NCBI RefSeq assembly: GCF_013408525.1
Contig: NZ_JACBZM010000001.1
Coordinates: 3,224,001 to 3,288,000, forward strand
Reading direction: 5' to 3'
Source of the DNA: Nocardioides aromaticivorans
Lineage (GTDB): Bacteria > Actinomycetota > Actinomycetes > Propionibacteriales > Nocardioidaceae
DNA: 64,000 nucleotides
Shown: in pieces, positions 50,021-57,205 of the stretch
Position numbering within the stretch: position 1 is the stretch's first letter
Layout of the letters: each line of letters starts with the position of its first letter
The notes under the pieces: generated by a model
Seen by the model: only the letters and a program-made list of their open reading frames with translations
Databases searched by the model: none
What the model was told of the DNA's origin: nothing
Position numbers and translations under genes: made by a program

Positions 50021-51121
50021 GTGGAGGCGTCGCTCGATCGGATGTGGTCGCGCAGCCGCCTGTCGCTGCGCGGCCGCATCCAGCGGTGGAAGTCCAAGCG
50101 CTGGGTCGTCCTGCAGTGCGCCGTCGCCGCTGCCGTCGCGTGGTTCGTCGCCGCCGACCTGATCGGGCACGAGCGGCCGTTCTTCGCACCCATCGCCGCG
50201 GTCGTCTCGCTCGGGACGTCGTACGGGCAACGGCTGCGGCGGGTCGCCGAGGTCACGATCGGCGTCGCCATCGGTGTCTTCGTCGCCGACGTGCTGGTGG
50301 CCGGCATCGGCTCGGGCGCCTGGCAGCTCGGGCTGATCGTCTTCCTCGCGATGTCGACCGCGCTGCTGCTCGACGCCGGCATCCTCTTCGTCACCCAGGC
50401 CGCGGTGCAGTCGATCGTCGTCGCCGCGCTGCTGCCCGGCGCGGGCGGCGCCTTCCTGCGCTGGACCGACGCCCTCATCGGTGGGTCCGTCGCGCTCGTC
50501 GCCGCCATGGCGGTGCCGGCCGCGCCGCTGCGCCGGCCGCGCGAGCAGGCCGCGGCCGTCGCGCGCAAGATCGCGGAGCTGCTGCGGGCGGCGTCCGACC
50601 TGATGGTCGACGGTGAGGTGACGCCGGCGCTCGAGCTGCTCGCCGACGCCCGGGCGACCGACCGGATGATCCGGGAGCTCCAGGCCGCGGCCGAGGAGGG
50701 CATGTCGGTCGTCAGCTCCTCGCCGTTCCGGCTGCGTCACCGCGAGCCGCTGCGGCGGATGGTCGAGCTGGTCGACCCGCTCGACCGGGCCCTGCGCAGC
50801 ACCCGCGTGCTGGTGCGCCAGACGTCGATCGCGGCGTACCGCCGCCGGCCGGTGCCGCCGTCGTACGCCGTGCTGGCCGCGGACCTGGCCGATGCCGCTG
50901 ACGCGGTGGCCGCCGAGCTCGCCGCGGACCGGCTGGCCGTCGACGCGCGCGAGGCGGTGCTGGCGGTGGGCGCCGCGACCGGGGTCGTCGAGCGAAGCGA
51001 GGTGCTGACCGCGGAGGCGATCCTCGCCCAGCTGCGGGCGATCGTCGCCGACCTGTTGATGGTCACCGGCATGGGCCAGCTCGAGGCGACCGACGCGCTG
51101 CCGCCACCGCCGCGCAGCTGA
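50021..51121 (+). CDS. FUSC/aromatic acid exporter-like membrane protein
   Basis: 366 residues. Six membrane segments in the first 170 residues (WVVLQCAVAAAVAWFVAADL, APIAAVVSLGTSYGQRLRRV, VTIGVAIGVFVADVLV, LIVFLAMSTALLLD, TQAAVQSIVVAALLPG, ALIGGSVALVAAMAVP), then a long helical cytosolic domain. This is half of the duplicated FUSC layout, as in the one-copy bacterial members linked to efflux of aromatic acids. TAATCT (50008-50013) is 7 nt before the GTG, so it has its own leaderless start 19 nt after the SDR gene. It may still be read through from the BVMO operon. Confidence 0.82.
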   Translation: MEASLDRMWSRSRLSLRGRIQRWKSKRWVVLQCAVAAAVAWFVAADLIGHERPFFAPIAAVVSLGTSYGQRLRRVAEVTIGVAIGVFVADVLVAGIGSGAWQLGLIVFLAMSTALLLDAGILFVTQAAVQSIVVAALLPGAGGAFLRWTDALIGGSVALVAAMAVPAAPLRRPREQAAAVARKIAELLRAASDLMVDGEVTPALELLADARATDRMIRELQAAAEEGMSVVSSSPFRLRHREPLRRMVELVDPLDRALRSTRVLVRQTSIAAYRRRPVPPSYAVLAADLADAADAVAAELAADRLAVDAREAVLAVGAATGVVERSEVLTAEAILAQLRAIVADLLMVTGMGQLEATDALPPPPRS

Positions 51122-51141
51122 CGCGTGCCAGACTTCGGCGC

Positions 51142-51582
51142 GTGACCAATGTCGTGGAGCAGAGCGTCGAGATCGATGCCCCCGTCAGCAAGGTGTTCGC
51201 GTACGTCGACGACTTCACCACCACGAAGGACTGGATGTACGGGTTGACGAGGATCGACCCGGTCACCGAGCAGCTGAGCGGCGTCGGCGCGCAGTACGAC
51301 GGCGTGATGAAGGTCGGCGTACCGCTGAAGGCCCGCATCCAGTGCACCAGCTGGGAGCGGGACCGGCTCATCGAGCTCACCTCGGTCAAGGGCATCCAGA
51401 CCACCCAGCGCTGGAGCTTCACCGACCTCGGCGGCGACCGCACCCGCGTCGACGCCTGGGTCAGCTACACCCTCCCCGGCGGCCCGGCCGGCAAGGCCAT
51501 CGCCGCCGCCGTGAAGCCGGTCGTCGGGATCGCGGTCAAGCACACCAGCGAGGCGCTCGTCCGCAACGTCGAGTCCTTGTGA
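51142..51582 (+). CDS. SRPBCC (polyketide cyclase/START-like) protein
   Basis: 146 residues, one helix-grip domain with a hydrophobic cavity for a small ligand. Seen: VEQSVEIDAPVSKVFAYVDD (about 4-23), MKVGVPLKARIQCTSW, QTTQRWSFTDLGGDRTRVDA and the long C-terminal helix AGKAIAAAVKPVVGIAVKHTSE. The upstream CAGACT sits 7 nt before the GTG and resembles the local leaderless pattern with a C at its first position. Same direction as the FUSC gene with 20 nt between. Ligand unknown. Confidence 0.85.
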   Translation: MTNVVEQSVEIDAPVSKVFAYVDDFTTTKDWMYGLTRIDPVTEQLSGVGAQYDGVMKVGVPLKARIQCTSWERDRLIELTSVKGIQTTQRWSFTDLGGDRTRVDAWVSYTLPGGPAGKAIAAAVKPVVGIAVKHTSEALVRNVESL

Positions 51583-51586
51583 CGCG

Positions 51587-51699
51587 CGAAGTGTCACTCC
51601 TGCACGGCCGAGGTGTCACCGGTGCACCGCCGAGGTGTCGGTGCTGCACGCGGACCGCGTGCAGCACCGACACTTCGAGCGTGCAGGAGTGACACTTCG
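51587..51699. repeat. Nested mosaic palindrome between convergent genes
   Basis: Outer arms CGAAGTGTCACTCCTGCAC (51587-51605) and 51681-51699 pair perfectly over 19 bp. Inside, 51631-51653 and 51655-51677 form a 23-bp palindrome with one mismatch around a single central A. The word GARGTGTCR recurs at 51589, 51610, 51633 and, inverted, at 51667, 51690 and 51712, so the region seems built from repeated half-units. It fills the 144-bp gap between the SRPBCC gene and the convergent aldehyde dehydrogenase gene. Confidence 0.8.
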
Positions 51700-51726
51700 G
51701 CCGAGAAAACCTGACACTTCGCGGGG

Positions 51727-53253
51727 TCAGCCGAACTCGACGCCCTGGGCGAGGGGGAGCTCGGTGGAGTAGTTGATGGTGTTGGTCGTACGACGCATGT
51801 AGGCCTTCCACGCGTCGGAGCCGGACTCGCGGCCGCCGCCGGTCTCCTTCTCGCCGCCGAACGCGCCGCCGATCTCGGCGCCGGAGGTGCCGATGTTGAC
51901 GTTGGCGATGCCGCAGTCGGAGCCGGTGGCGGAGGTGAAGGTCTCGGCCTCGCGGACGTCGAGGGTGAAGATCGCGGACGAGAGGCCCTGCGCGACGTCG
52001 TTGTGCAGCGCGATGGCCTCGTCGAGGTCGCGGTAGGTCAGCACGTAGAGCAGGGGCGCGAAGGTCTCCTGCTTGACGATGTCGGTCTGCGCCGGCATGT
52101 CCACGATGGCGGGTACGACGTACTGCCCGCCGCTCACGCCGTCGGCCCTCGTGCCGCCCGTCACGAGCCGGCCACCGTCGGCCTGGGCCTGCTCCACGGC
52201 GCCCAGGAAGGCCTCGGCGGCGGCCGCGTCGACCAGCGGGCCGACCAGCGTCGAGGGCTCGAGCGGCGAGCCGATCGAGAGGGTGCCGTAGGCCTTGGAC
52301 AGGCGCGCGACGAGGTCGTCGTGGACGGACTCGTGGACGATCACGCGGCGCAGCGAGGTGCAGCGCTGGCCGGCCGTGCCCACGGCGGCGAAGACGATGC
52401 CGCGCACGGCGAGGTCGAGGTCGGCCGAGGGGGCGACGATGGCGGCGTTGTTGCCGCCGAGCTCGAGGAGGCAGCGGCCCAGCCGGGCGGCGACGCGGGG
52501 CGCGACCAGCTTGCCCATCCGGGTGGAGCCGGTGGCGGAGACGAGCGGCACGCGCGGGTCGTCGACCAGCACCTCGCCGACCGCGCTCCCGCCCACGACG
52601 ACCTGGGACAGCTCCTGCGGCGCCCCCACTCGACGGCACGCCTCAGCAGCGAGGGCCTGGCACGCGAGCGCGGTCAGCAAGGTCTTCTCCGACGGCTTCC
52701 AGACCACGGCGTCGCCCGCGACGAGCGCGAGGGCGGCGTTCCACGACCAGACGGCGACGGGGAAGTTGAAGGCGGAGATGACGCCGACGACACCCAGCGG
52801 GTGCCACTGCTCCATCATCCGGTGGCCCGGCCGCTCCGAGGCGATGGTGAGGCCGTGCAGCTGGCGGGAGAGGCCGACCGCGAACTCGCAGATGTCGATC
52901 ATCTCCTGGACCTCGCCGAGGCCCTCGGAGCGGATCTTGCCGGCCTCGATCGAGACCAGCTCCCCGAGCAGCTCCTTGTGCTCACGCAGCAGCTCGCCGA
53001 GCTCGCGCACGAGGTGGCCGCGGACCGGGGCGGGCACCGAGCGCCACTCCTCGAAGGCTGCGTGGGCCCGGCCGATCGTCGCGGTGACCTCGTCGGGGCT
53101 GTGTGCGCGCAACCGGCCCAGCTCGGAGCCGTCGACGGGGGAGACGGCGACCAGGTCGCCGTCCGGCGCGAACGCGTCGGCCGCGCCGAGCTCGGCGAGG
53201 ATCTGGCGGGCGCGGGTGGGCAGGTCGGCGAGCGGCTCGGTCGGGGTGGTCAT
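51727..53253 (-). CDS. Aldehyde dehydrogenase, alpha-aminoadipate semialdehyde type (ALDH7-like)
   Basis: 508 residues. Resembles ALDH7/AmaB L-piperideine-6-carboxylate dehydrogenases, which oxidise alpha-aminoadipate semialdehyde to aminoadipate. Catalytic Glu in CLLELGGNNAA (about 265) and Cys in GTAGQRCTSLRR (about 298); FNFPVAVWSWNAALALVAGD (about 160) binds NAD, and IANVNIGTSGAEIGGAFGGE (about 450) is the substrate-end signature of the ALDH7 group. The start overlaps the saccharopine dehydrogenase stop by one base (TGATG). Third gene of a lysine/ornithine catabolic operon. Confidence 0.92.
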   Translation of the reverse strand: MTTPTEPLADLPTRARQILAELGAADAFAPDGDLVAVSPVDGSELGRLRAHSPDEVTATIGRAHAAFEEWRSVPAPVRGHLVRELGELLREHKELLGELVSIEAGKIRSEGLGEVQEMIDICEFAVGLSRQLHGLTIASERPGHRMMEQWHPLGVVGVISAFNFPVAVWSWNAALALVAGDAVVWKPSEKTLLTALACQALAAEACRRVGAPQELSQVVVGGSAVGEVLVDDPRVPLVSATGSTRMGKLVAPRVAARLGRCLLELGGNNAAIVAPSADLDLAVRGIVFAAVGTAGQRCTSLRRVIVHESVHDDLVARLSKAYGTLSIGSPLEPSTLVGPLVDAAAAEAFLGAVEQAQADGGRLVTGGTRADGVSGGQYVVPAIVDMPAQTDIVKQETFAPLLYVLTYRDLDEAIALHNDVAQGLSSAIFTLDVREAETFTSATGSDCGIANVNIGTSGAEIGGAFGGEKETGGGRESGSDAWKAYMRRTTNTINYSTELPLAQGVEFG

Positions 53254-54362
53254 CAGGCGATCTTTCCGTAGTCGGCGAAACGGCGACCGGCGTGGGTCGC
53301 GCAGAGGTCCTCGAGGGCGATGTCCTCCTGGCGGACGAAGCCCTCCTGGGGCAGGCGGCCGTCGGCGACCAGCTCGATCACGGCGACCGCCGACGAGGCG
53401 GTGGTCCACGAGATGGCGCGCCAGCTGCGATCGGTGCCCTCCCCGTCGGGGATCGTGATCGGGAGGTAGCCGCGGACGTGGTTCTCGCGGAACGGCTGGC
53501 CGTCCTTGACGCCCTCGACGGCGGCGTGGAGGTAGACGATGTCGTCGTTGACCGGCGGCTTGGCCTTCACCAGGATCCGCCCCACCTCCTCGCGGCACTC
53601 GCGCAGGCCCAGCTCGTCGAAGAGGAAGCGCATCTGGTCGAAGTGGCCGGGATAGCGCAGCGTCTTGTAGTCGAGCCGCTGCACGCGGCCCTCGTAGGTC
53701 TGGCACATCGTCCCGAGGCCGCCGGACGTCAGCGCGGCCTCCAGCTCGATGCCGCCGATGACGACGCGCTCCTTCTCCTCCATGGCGGGCACCATCTGGC
53801 GCCGGCCGGAGCGGAGCACCTCGCAGTCGTTGAGGTACTCGTTGACCACGCCCTCCGCCGACCAGTTGAACGCGTAGCCGAGCAGCCCGGTGGGGTTCTG
53901 GGGCAGCGCGCCGACCTTGAGCTCGATGGAGCGGATCTCCTCGAAGCCCTTCGCGAGGGAGGCGCCGACGATGCCGATCAGCCCGGGCGCCAGGCCGCAC
54001 TGCGGGACGAACGCGACGCCCGGGTGGCGGGCGGCCAGCTCGATGACCCGCTGGGTGGTCGGCACGTCCTCGGTGAGGTCGAAGTAGTGGCAGCCGACGG
54101 CGGCGGCCGCCTCGGCGACGGTGATGTTGCGGTCCCAGGGCAGGCAGGAGATGACCGCGTCGACGCCGCGCAGGGCCTCCCGCAGCGCGCCGGCGTCGGT
54201 GACGTCGAGCTCGCCGGTCTCGAAGCGCAGGCCGGGGTGGGCCACGACGTCGTACCCGAGGACCTTGAAGCCGGCGTCGGTGAGCAGCCCCGCGACGAGC
54301 TCGCCCACCTTGCCGAGGCCGATCACGCCGACCTGGTTGATGAGGCGGTTGTCGGGGCTCAT
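53253..54362 (-). CDS. Saccharopine dehydrogenase C-terminal-type oxidoreductase
   Basis: 369 residues. Rossmann motif VGVIGLGKVGELVAGLL (about 11-27) and SDH-type features VISCLPWDRN (about 69), HYFDLTEDVP (about 93) and VPQCGLAPGLIGIVGA (about 118). It matches the glutamate-forming saccharopine dehydrogenase half without a lysine-ketoglutarate reductase domain. The enzyme interconverts saccharopine with glutamate plus alpha-aminoadipate semialdehyde. Its start overlaps the aminotransferase stop by 4 nt and its stop overlaps the ALDH start, so all three are made together. Substrate by family and context, not proven. Confidence 0.88.
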   Translation of the reverse strand: MSPDNRLINQVGVIGLGKVGELVAGLLTDAGFKVLGYDVVAHPGLRFETGELDVTDAGALREALRGVDAVISCLPWDRNITVAEAAAAVGCHYFDLTEDVPTTQRVIELAARHPGVAFVPQCGLAPGLIGIVGASLAKGFEEIRSIELKVGALPQNPTGLLGYAFNWSAEGVVNEYLNDCEVLRSGRRQMVPAMEEKERVVIGGIELEAALTSGGLGTMCQTYEGRVQRLDYKTLRYPGHFDQMRFLFDELGLRECREEVGRILVKAKPPVNDDIVYLHAAVEGVKDGQPFRENHVRGYLPITIPDGEGTDRSWRAISWTTASSAVAVIELVADGRLPQEGFVRQEDIALEDLCATHAGRRFADYGKIA

Positions 54363-55591
54363 CGCAAGGCCTCCTCGAGCCGGTCGAGGCCCCAGCCGAG
54401 GTCGTCGGCGGAGATGACCAGCGGGGGCGCGAGCCGGATCGTCGAGCCGTGCGTGTCCTTGGCGAGGACGCCGCGCGCCATCAGCCGCTCGCAGACGTCA
54501 CGACCGCTGCCGAGGGCGGGGTCGATGTCGACGCCGGCCCACAGGCCGCGCGAGCGGAACGAGACGACCCCGTGGCCGACCATCGCGGCCAGCCGGTCGT
54601 GGAGTACGACGCCCAGCGCGGCCGCGTGCGCCTGGAACTCCCCCGTCCGCAGCATCTCCACCACCTTCAGGCCGACGGCGCAGGCGAGCGGGTTGCCGCC
54701 GAACGTGGAGCCGTGCTGGCCCGGGTGCAGCACGCCGAGCACGTCGCGGTCGCCCACCACCGCCGACACGGGGACGACGCCGCCGCCGAGCGCCTTGCCC
54801 AGCACGTAGAGGTCGGGGACGACGCCCGCGTGGTCGCACGCGAAGGTGCGTCCGGTGCGGCCGAGCCCGGCCTGGATCTCGTCGGCGACGAAGAGCACCT
54901 GCTCGCGCGTGCACAGCGCGCGCACGCCGGGGAGGTAGTCGTCGGGCGGGATCACGACACCGCTCTCGCCCTGGATGGGCTCGATCAGGACCGCCACGGT
55001 GCTCGGCGTGATGGCCGCCTCGAGGGCCGCCAGGTCGCCGTACGGGACGATGTCGAAGCCGGGCGTGAACGGTCCGAAGCCGCCACGGGCGTCGGGGTCG
55101 TCGGAGAAGCCGACGATGGTCGTCGTGCGGCCGTGGAAGTTGCCGGCCGCCACGATGATGCGCGCGGTCCCGTCGGGGACGCCCTTGACGTCGTACCCCC
55201 ACTTGCGGGAGACCTTGATCGCCGTCTCGACCGCCTCGGCGCCGGTGTTCATCGGCAGCACCATGTCCTTGCCGGCCAGGTCGCCGAGCGCGGCGCAGAA
55301 GTCGGCGAAGCGGTCGTGCACGAAGGCACGGCTGGTCAGCGTGAGCCGGTCGAGCTGGGCGTGCGCCGCGGCCAGCAGGCGCGGGTGGCCGTGGCCGAAG
55401 TTGAGCGCGGAGTAGCCGGCGAGGAAGTCGAGGAAGCGGCGGCCGTCGACGTCGGTCAGCCAGGCGCCCTCCGCCTCGCTGAGCACGACCGGCAGCGGGT
55501 GGTAGTTGTGCGCCGTGCGGGCCTCCGCGCGGGCGACCTCCTCCGCGGTACGACGCGGGGCGACTCCGGTTCGTTCGGTGGTGAGGCTCAT
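54359..55591 (-). CDS. Class III aminotransferase, ornithine/lysine omega-transaminase
   Basis: 410 residues, PLP enzyme of the ornithine aminotransferase (RocD) type. Marks: SALNFGHGHPRL, PMNTGAEAVETAIKVSRKWG (about 110), HGRTTTIVGFSDD, the DEIQAGLGRTG cofactor Asp (about 236), the Schiff-base Lys in LYVLGKALGGGVVP (about 263) and HGSTFGGNPLA (about 290). Alone it would be called ornithine aminotransferase; sitting first in an operon with saccharopine and aminoadipate-semialdehyde dehydrogenases, lysine 6-aminotransferase activity is an equally good reading. ATG 55591. A TTGTCTGACAA dyad lies 73 bp upstream. Confidence 0.88.
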   Translation of the reverse strand: MSLTTERTGVAPRRTAEEVARAEARTAHNYHPLPVVLSEAEGAWLTDVDGRRFLDFLAGYSALNFGHGHPRLLAAAHAQLDRLTLTSRAFVHDRFADFCAALGDLAGKDMVLPMNTGAEAVETAIKVSRKWGYDVKGVPDGTARIIVAAGNFHGRTTTIVGFSDDPDARGGFGPFTPGFDIVPYGDLAALEAAITPSTVAVLIEPIQGESGVVIPPDDYLPGVRALCTREQVLFVADEIQAGLGRTGRTFACDHAGVVPDLYVLGKALGGGVVPVSAVVGDRDVLGVLHPGQHGSTFGGNPLACAVGLKVVEMLRTGEFQAHAAALGVVLHDRLAAMVGHGVVSFRSRGLWAGVDIDPALGSGRDVCERLMARGVLAKDTHGSTIRLAPPLVISADDLGWGLDRLEEALR

Positions 55592-55663
55592 GCGGCTCTC
55601 CGATCCCAGCTCGCGGGCAGGAAATCTTGCTGCCGAATCGCGTACGAACGGGCAAAACCTCCG

Positions 55664-55674
55664 TTGTCTGACAA
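55664..55674. promoter_or_regulatory. FadR-type TNGTNNNACNA dyad upstream of the catabolic operon
   Basis: TTGTCTGACAA is a perfect dyad (TTGTC-T-GACAA) and fits the TNGTNNNACNA pattern known for several FadR-subfamily GntR regulators. It lies between the aminotransferase gene and the divergent sigma factor gene. The only FadR-type gene in the window is at the gluconate locus 20 kb away, so the cognate regulator is probably elsewhere. Confidence 0.4.
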
Positions 55675-55769
55675 TCTCCGTCCACTGTAACCCAGGCCAC
55701 AGCGCGACACGCGCGCCCGGCCCAACCGATCCGCAGGTGGCTCCGTCAAGCAGGTGACGGTGGTGCACG

Positions 55770-56312
55770 ATGGCGGCGAGAGGCGGTTCGATGGTGCGGT
55801 CCGGGGCTCGGCGCGACGACGCGTTCGCGGCGTACGTCGCCGAACGGCGCCCGCAGCTGTTCCGCGCGGCCTGGCTGCTGTGTGGCGACCCGCACCGGGC
55901 CGAGGACGTCGTCCAGTCCGCCCTGGCGCGGCTGTACGTCGTCTGGCCGCGGGTCGAGCGGGCGCGGTCGGTGGACGCCTACGTGCGCCGGGCGCTCGTC
56001 AACAGCCACATCGACGAGTCCCGGCGGCCCTGGCGCCGGGAGGCGTCCGCCGGCGACGACCTGCCGGAGCGCAGCGTCGGCGCGCCCGCCGTCGAGGAGC
56101 ACGACGCCCTGTGGTCCGCGTTGCGGGCGCTCCCGCCCGGCCAGCGACGGGTCGTCGTGCTGCGGCACTGGTGGGGGCTCAGCGTCGAGGAGACCGCCGC
56201 CGACCTCGGGATCAGTGCCGGGACCGTGAAGAGCCAGACGTCCGCCGCGCTCGCCGCGCTGCGCTCCGCGCTGGCCGACCAATCCGACTCGCTCGAGGAG
56301 AACCGAACATGA
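55770..56312 (+). CDS. SigE-family ECF RNA polymerase sigma factor (pair 2)
   Basis: 180 residues, same subgroup as the sigma factor at 27205. Region 2 DDAFAAYVAERRPQLFRAAW and HRAEDVVQSALARLYVVWPR (about 16-60); region 4 LPPGQRRVVVLRHWWGLSV and AADLGISAGTVKSQTSAALA (about 122-165). An in-frame start at 55791 (ATG, eight codons in) is also possible. The next gene starts in its stop codon (ATGA). Divergent from the lysine/ornithine operon. Targets unknown. Confidence 0.9.
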   Translation: MAARGGSMVRSGARRDDAFAAYVAERRPQLFRAAWLLCGDPHRAEDVVQSALARLYVVWPRVERARSVDAYVRRALVNSHIDESRRPWRREASAGDDLPERSVGAPAVEEHDALWSALRALPPGQRRVVVLRHWWGLSVEETAADLGISAGTVKSQTSAALAALRSALADQSDSLEENRT

Positions 56313-57136
56313 TCCCTGTCGACGAACAGCTCAGCGCCGGGCTGCACCGGCTCACCGACACCCTGGCTCCCTCCGCCGACCCCGCCGGCGACCTGCGTCG
56401 GGGACGACGGCGCCGTCGCCGCACCCGGCTCGCCGTCGGCTGCGGCTCCGCGGTCGTGGCCGCCTCGGCCCTCGCCGTGGCCGTGCTCCCGCCGGGGGAG
56501 GAGCAGGCGCCGGTCGCCGAGGACCCGGTCACCACGCCGAGCGCCACGCCGGTGACGACCCCCGCGTCGACCGCGAGCGCTGCTCCGGCGACGAATCGGT
56601 GCATCGACCTGGACGACCGGGGGCCCGGACCCAACGGGACGATCGTCGCCGCTGCGCCCGACCTCCTCGACCTCTACCGGACCATCCTGGTCGAGCGGCT
56701 GGACCCGGCCGAGCGCCACCTCGGCCCCGGTCGCACGAACAACCAGGTGGGGGCCTCGGGCAACGACGGCTGCCGGGCAGGACAGGTCCGCCTGACGTCG
56801 TACGGCACGAAGCTGGACTGGCGCGTCCCGGGGGAGAGCGGCCTCGGCATGATCCAGGTCGAGGTGACCTCGGGCCCGTGGCAGGACGCGCAGATGCGCT
56901 ACGCCTACGACTTCTGGGCGCCACGCAAGGTCAACCTGCCCGGTGTGCGGTCGGCCGGCGTCGCGTCGTACGACGGCGGTGTGGCCGTGGTCGTCCACCG
57001 CACCGACGGGCTGTCGGTCGCCATCGACGCCAACACGCTGTTCGGCAACAACTCGCTGACGCCGGTGAGCGGCATGGACGTCGCCGTCCGCGACCTCCTC
57101 GCGGCCGCCGCGGACCCGCGCTTCACCCTCGAGTGA
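56309..57136 (+). CDS. Membrane partner of SigE-family sigma factor (pair 2)
   Basis: 275 residues: cytosolic N-terminus of about 45 residues rich in Arg ([13 protein letters not shown]), one membrane segment (VGCGSAVVAASALAVAVLP), a Thr/Ala/Pro spacer and an external domain with Cys pair (NRCIDLDD, NDGCRAGQ) and a beta-rich C-terminus (VEVTSGPWQD, GVAVVVHRTDGLSVAID). Same architecture as the product at 27729 but with an unrelated external domain, as if each pair senses something different. No zinc anti-sigma motif. Followed by a long hairpin. Confidence 0.75.
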   Translation: MIPVDEQLSAGLHRLTDTLAPSADPAGDLRRGRRRRRRTRLAVGCGSAVVAASALAVAVLPPGEEQAPVAEDPVTTPSATPVTTPASTASAAPATNRCIDLDDRGPGPNGTIVAAAPDLLDLYRTILVERLDPAERHLGPGRTNNQVGASGNDGCRAGQVRLTSYGTKLDWRVPGESGLGMIQVEVTSGPWQDAQMRYAYDFWAPRKVNLPGVRSAGVASYDGGVAVVVHRTDGLSVAIDANTLFGNNSLTPVSGMDVAVRDLLAAAADPRFTLE

Positions 57137-57142
57137 GGCGGG

Positions 57143-57184
57143 CGACCCCGGCGGGCGCAATCCGATTGCGGCCCGCTGGGGTCG
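57143..57184 (+). terminator. Hairpin after sigma/membrane pair 2
   Basis: 57143-57161 pairs with 57165-57184 (CGACCCC, GCGGGC and GCAAT blocks) with one mismatch and one bulge around a 3-nt loop. It lies 7 nt after the stop codon and 22 nt before hrpA, a likely terminator separating the two units. Confidence 0.7.
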
Positions 57185-57205
57185 GCACGGGACAATGGGT
57201 GGGTT

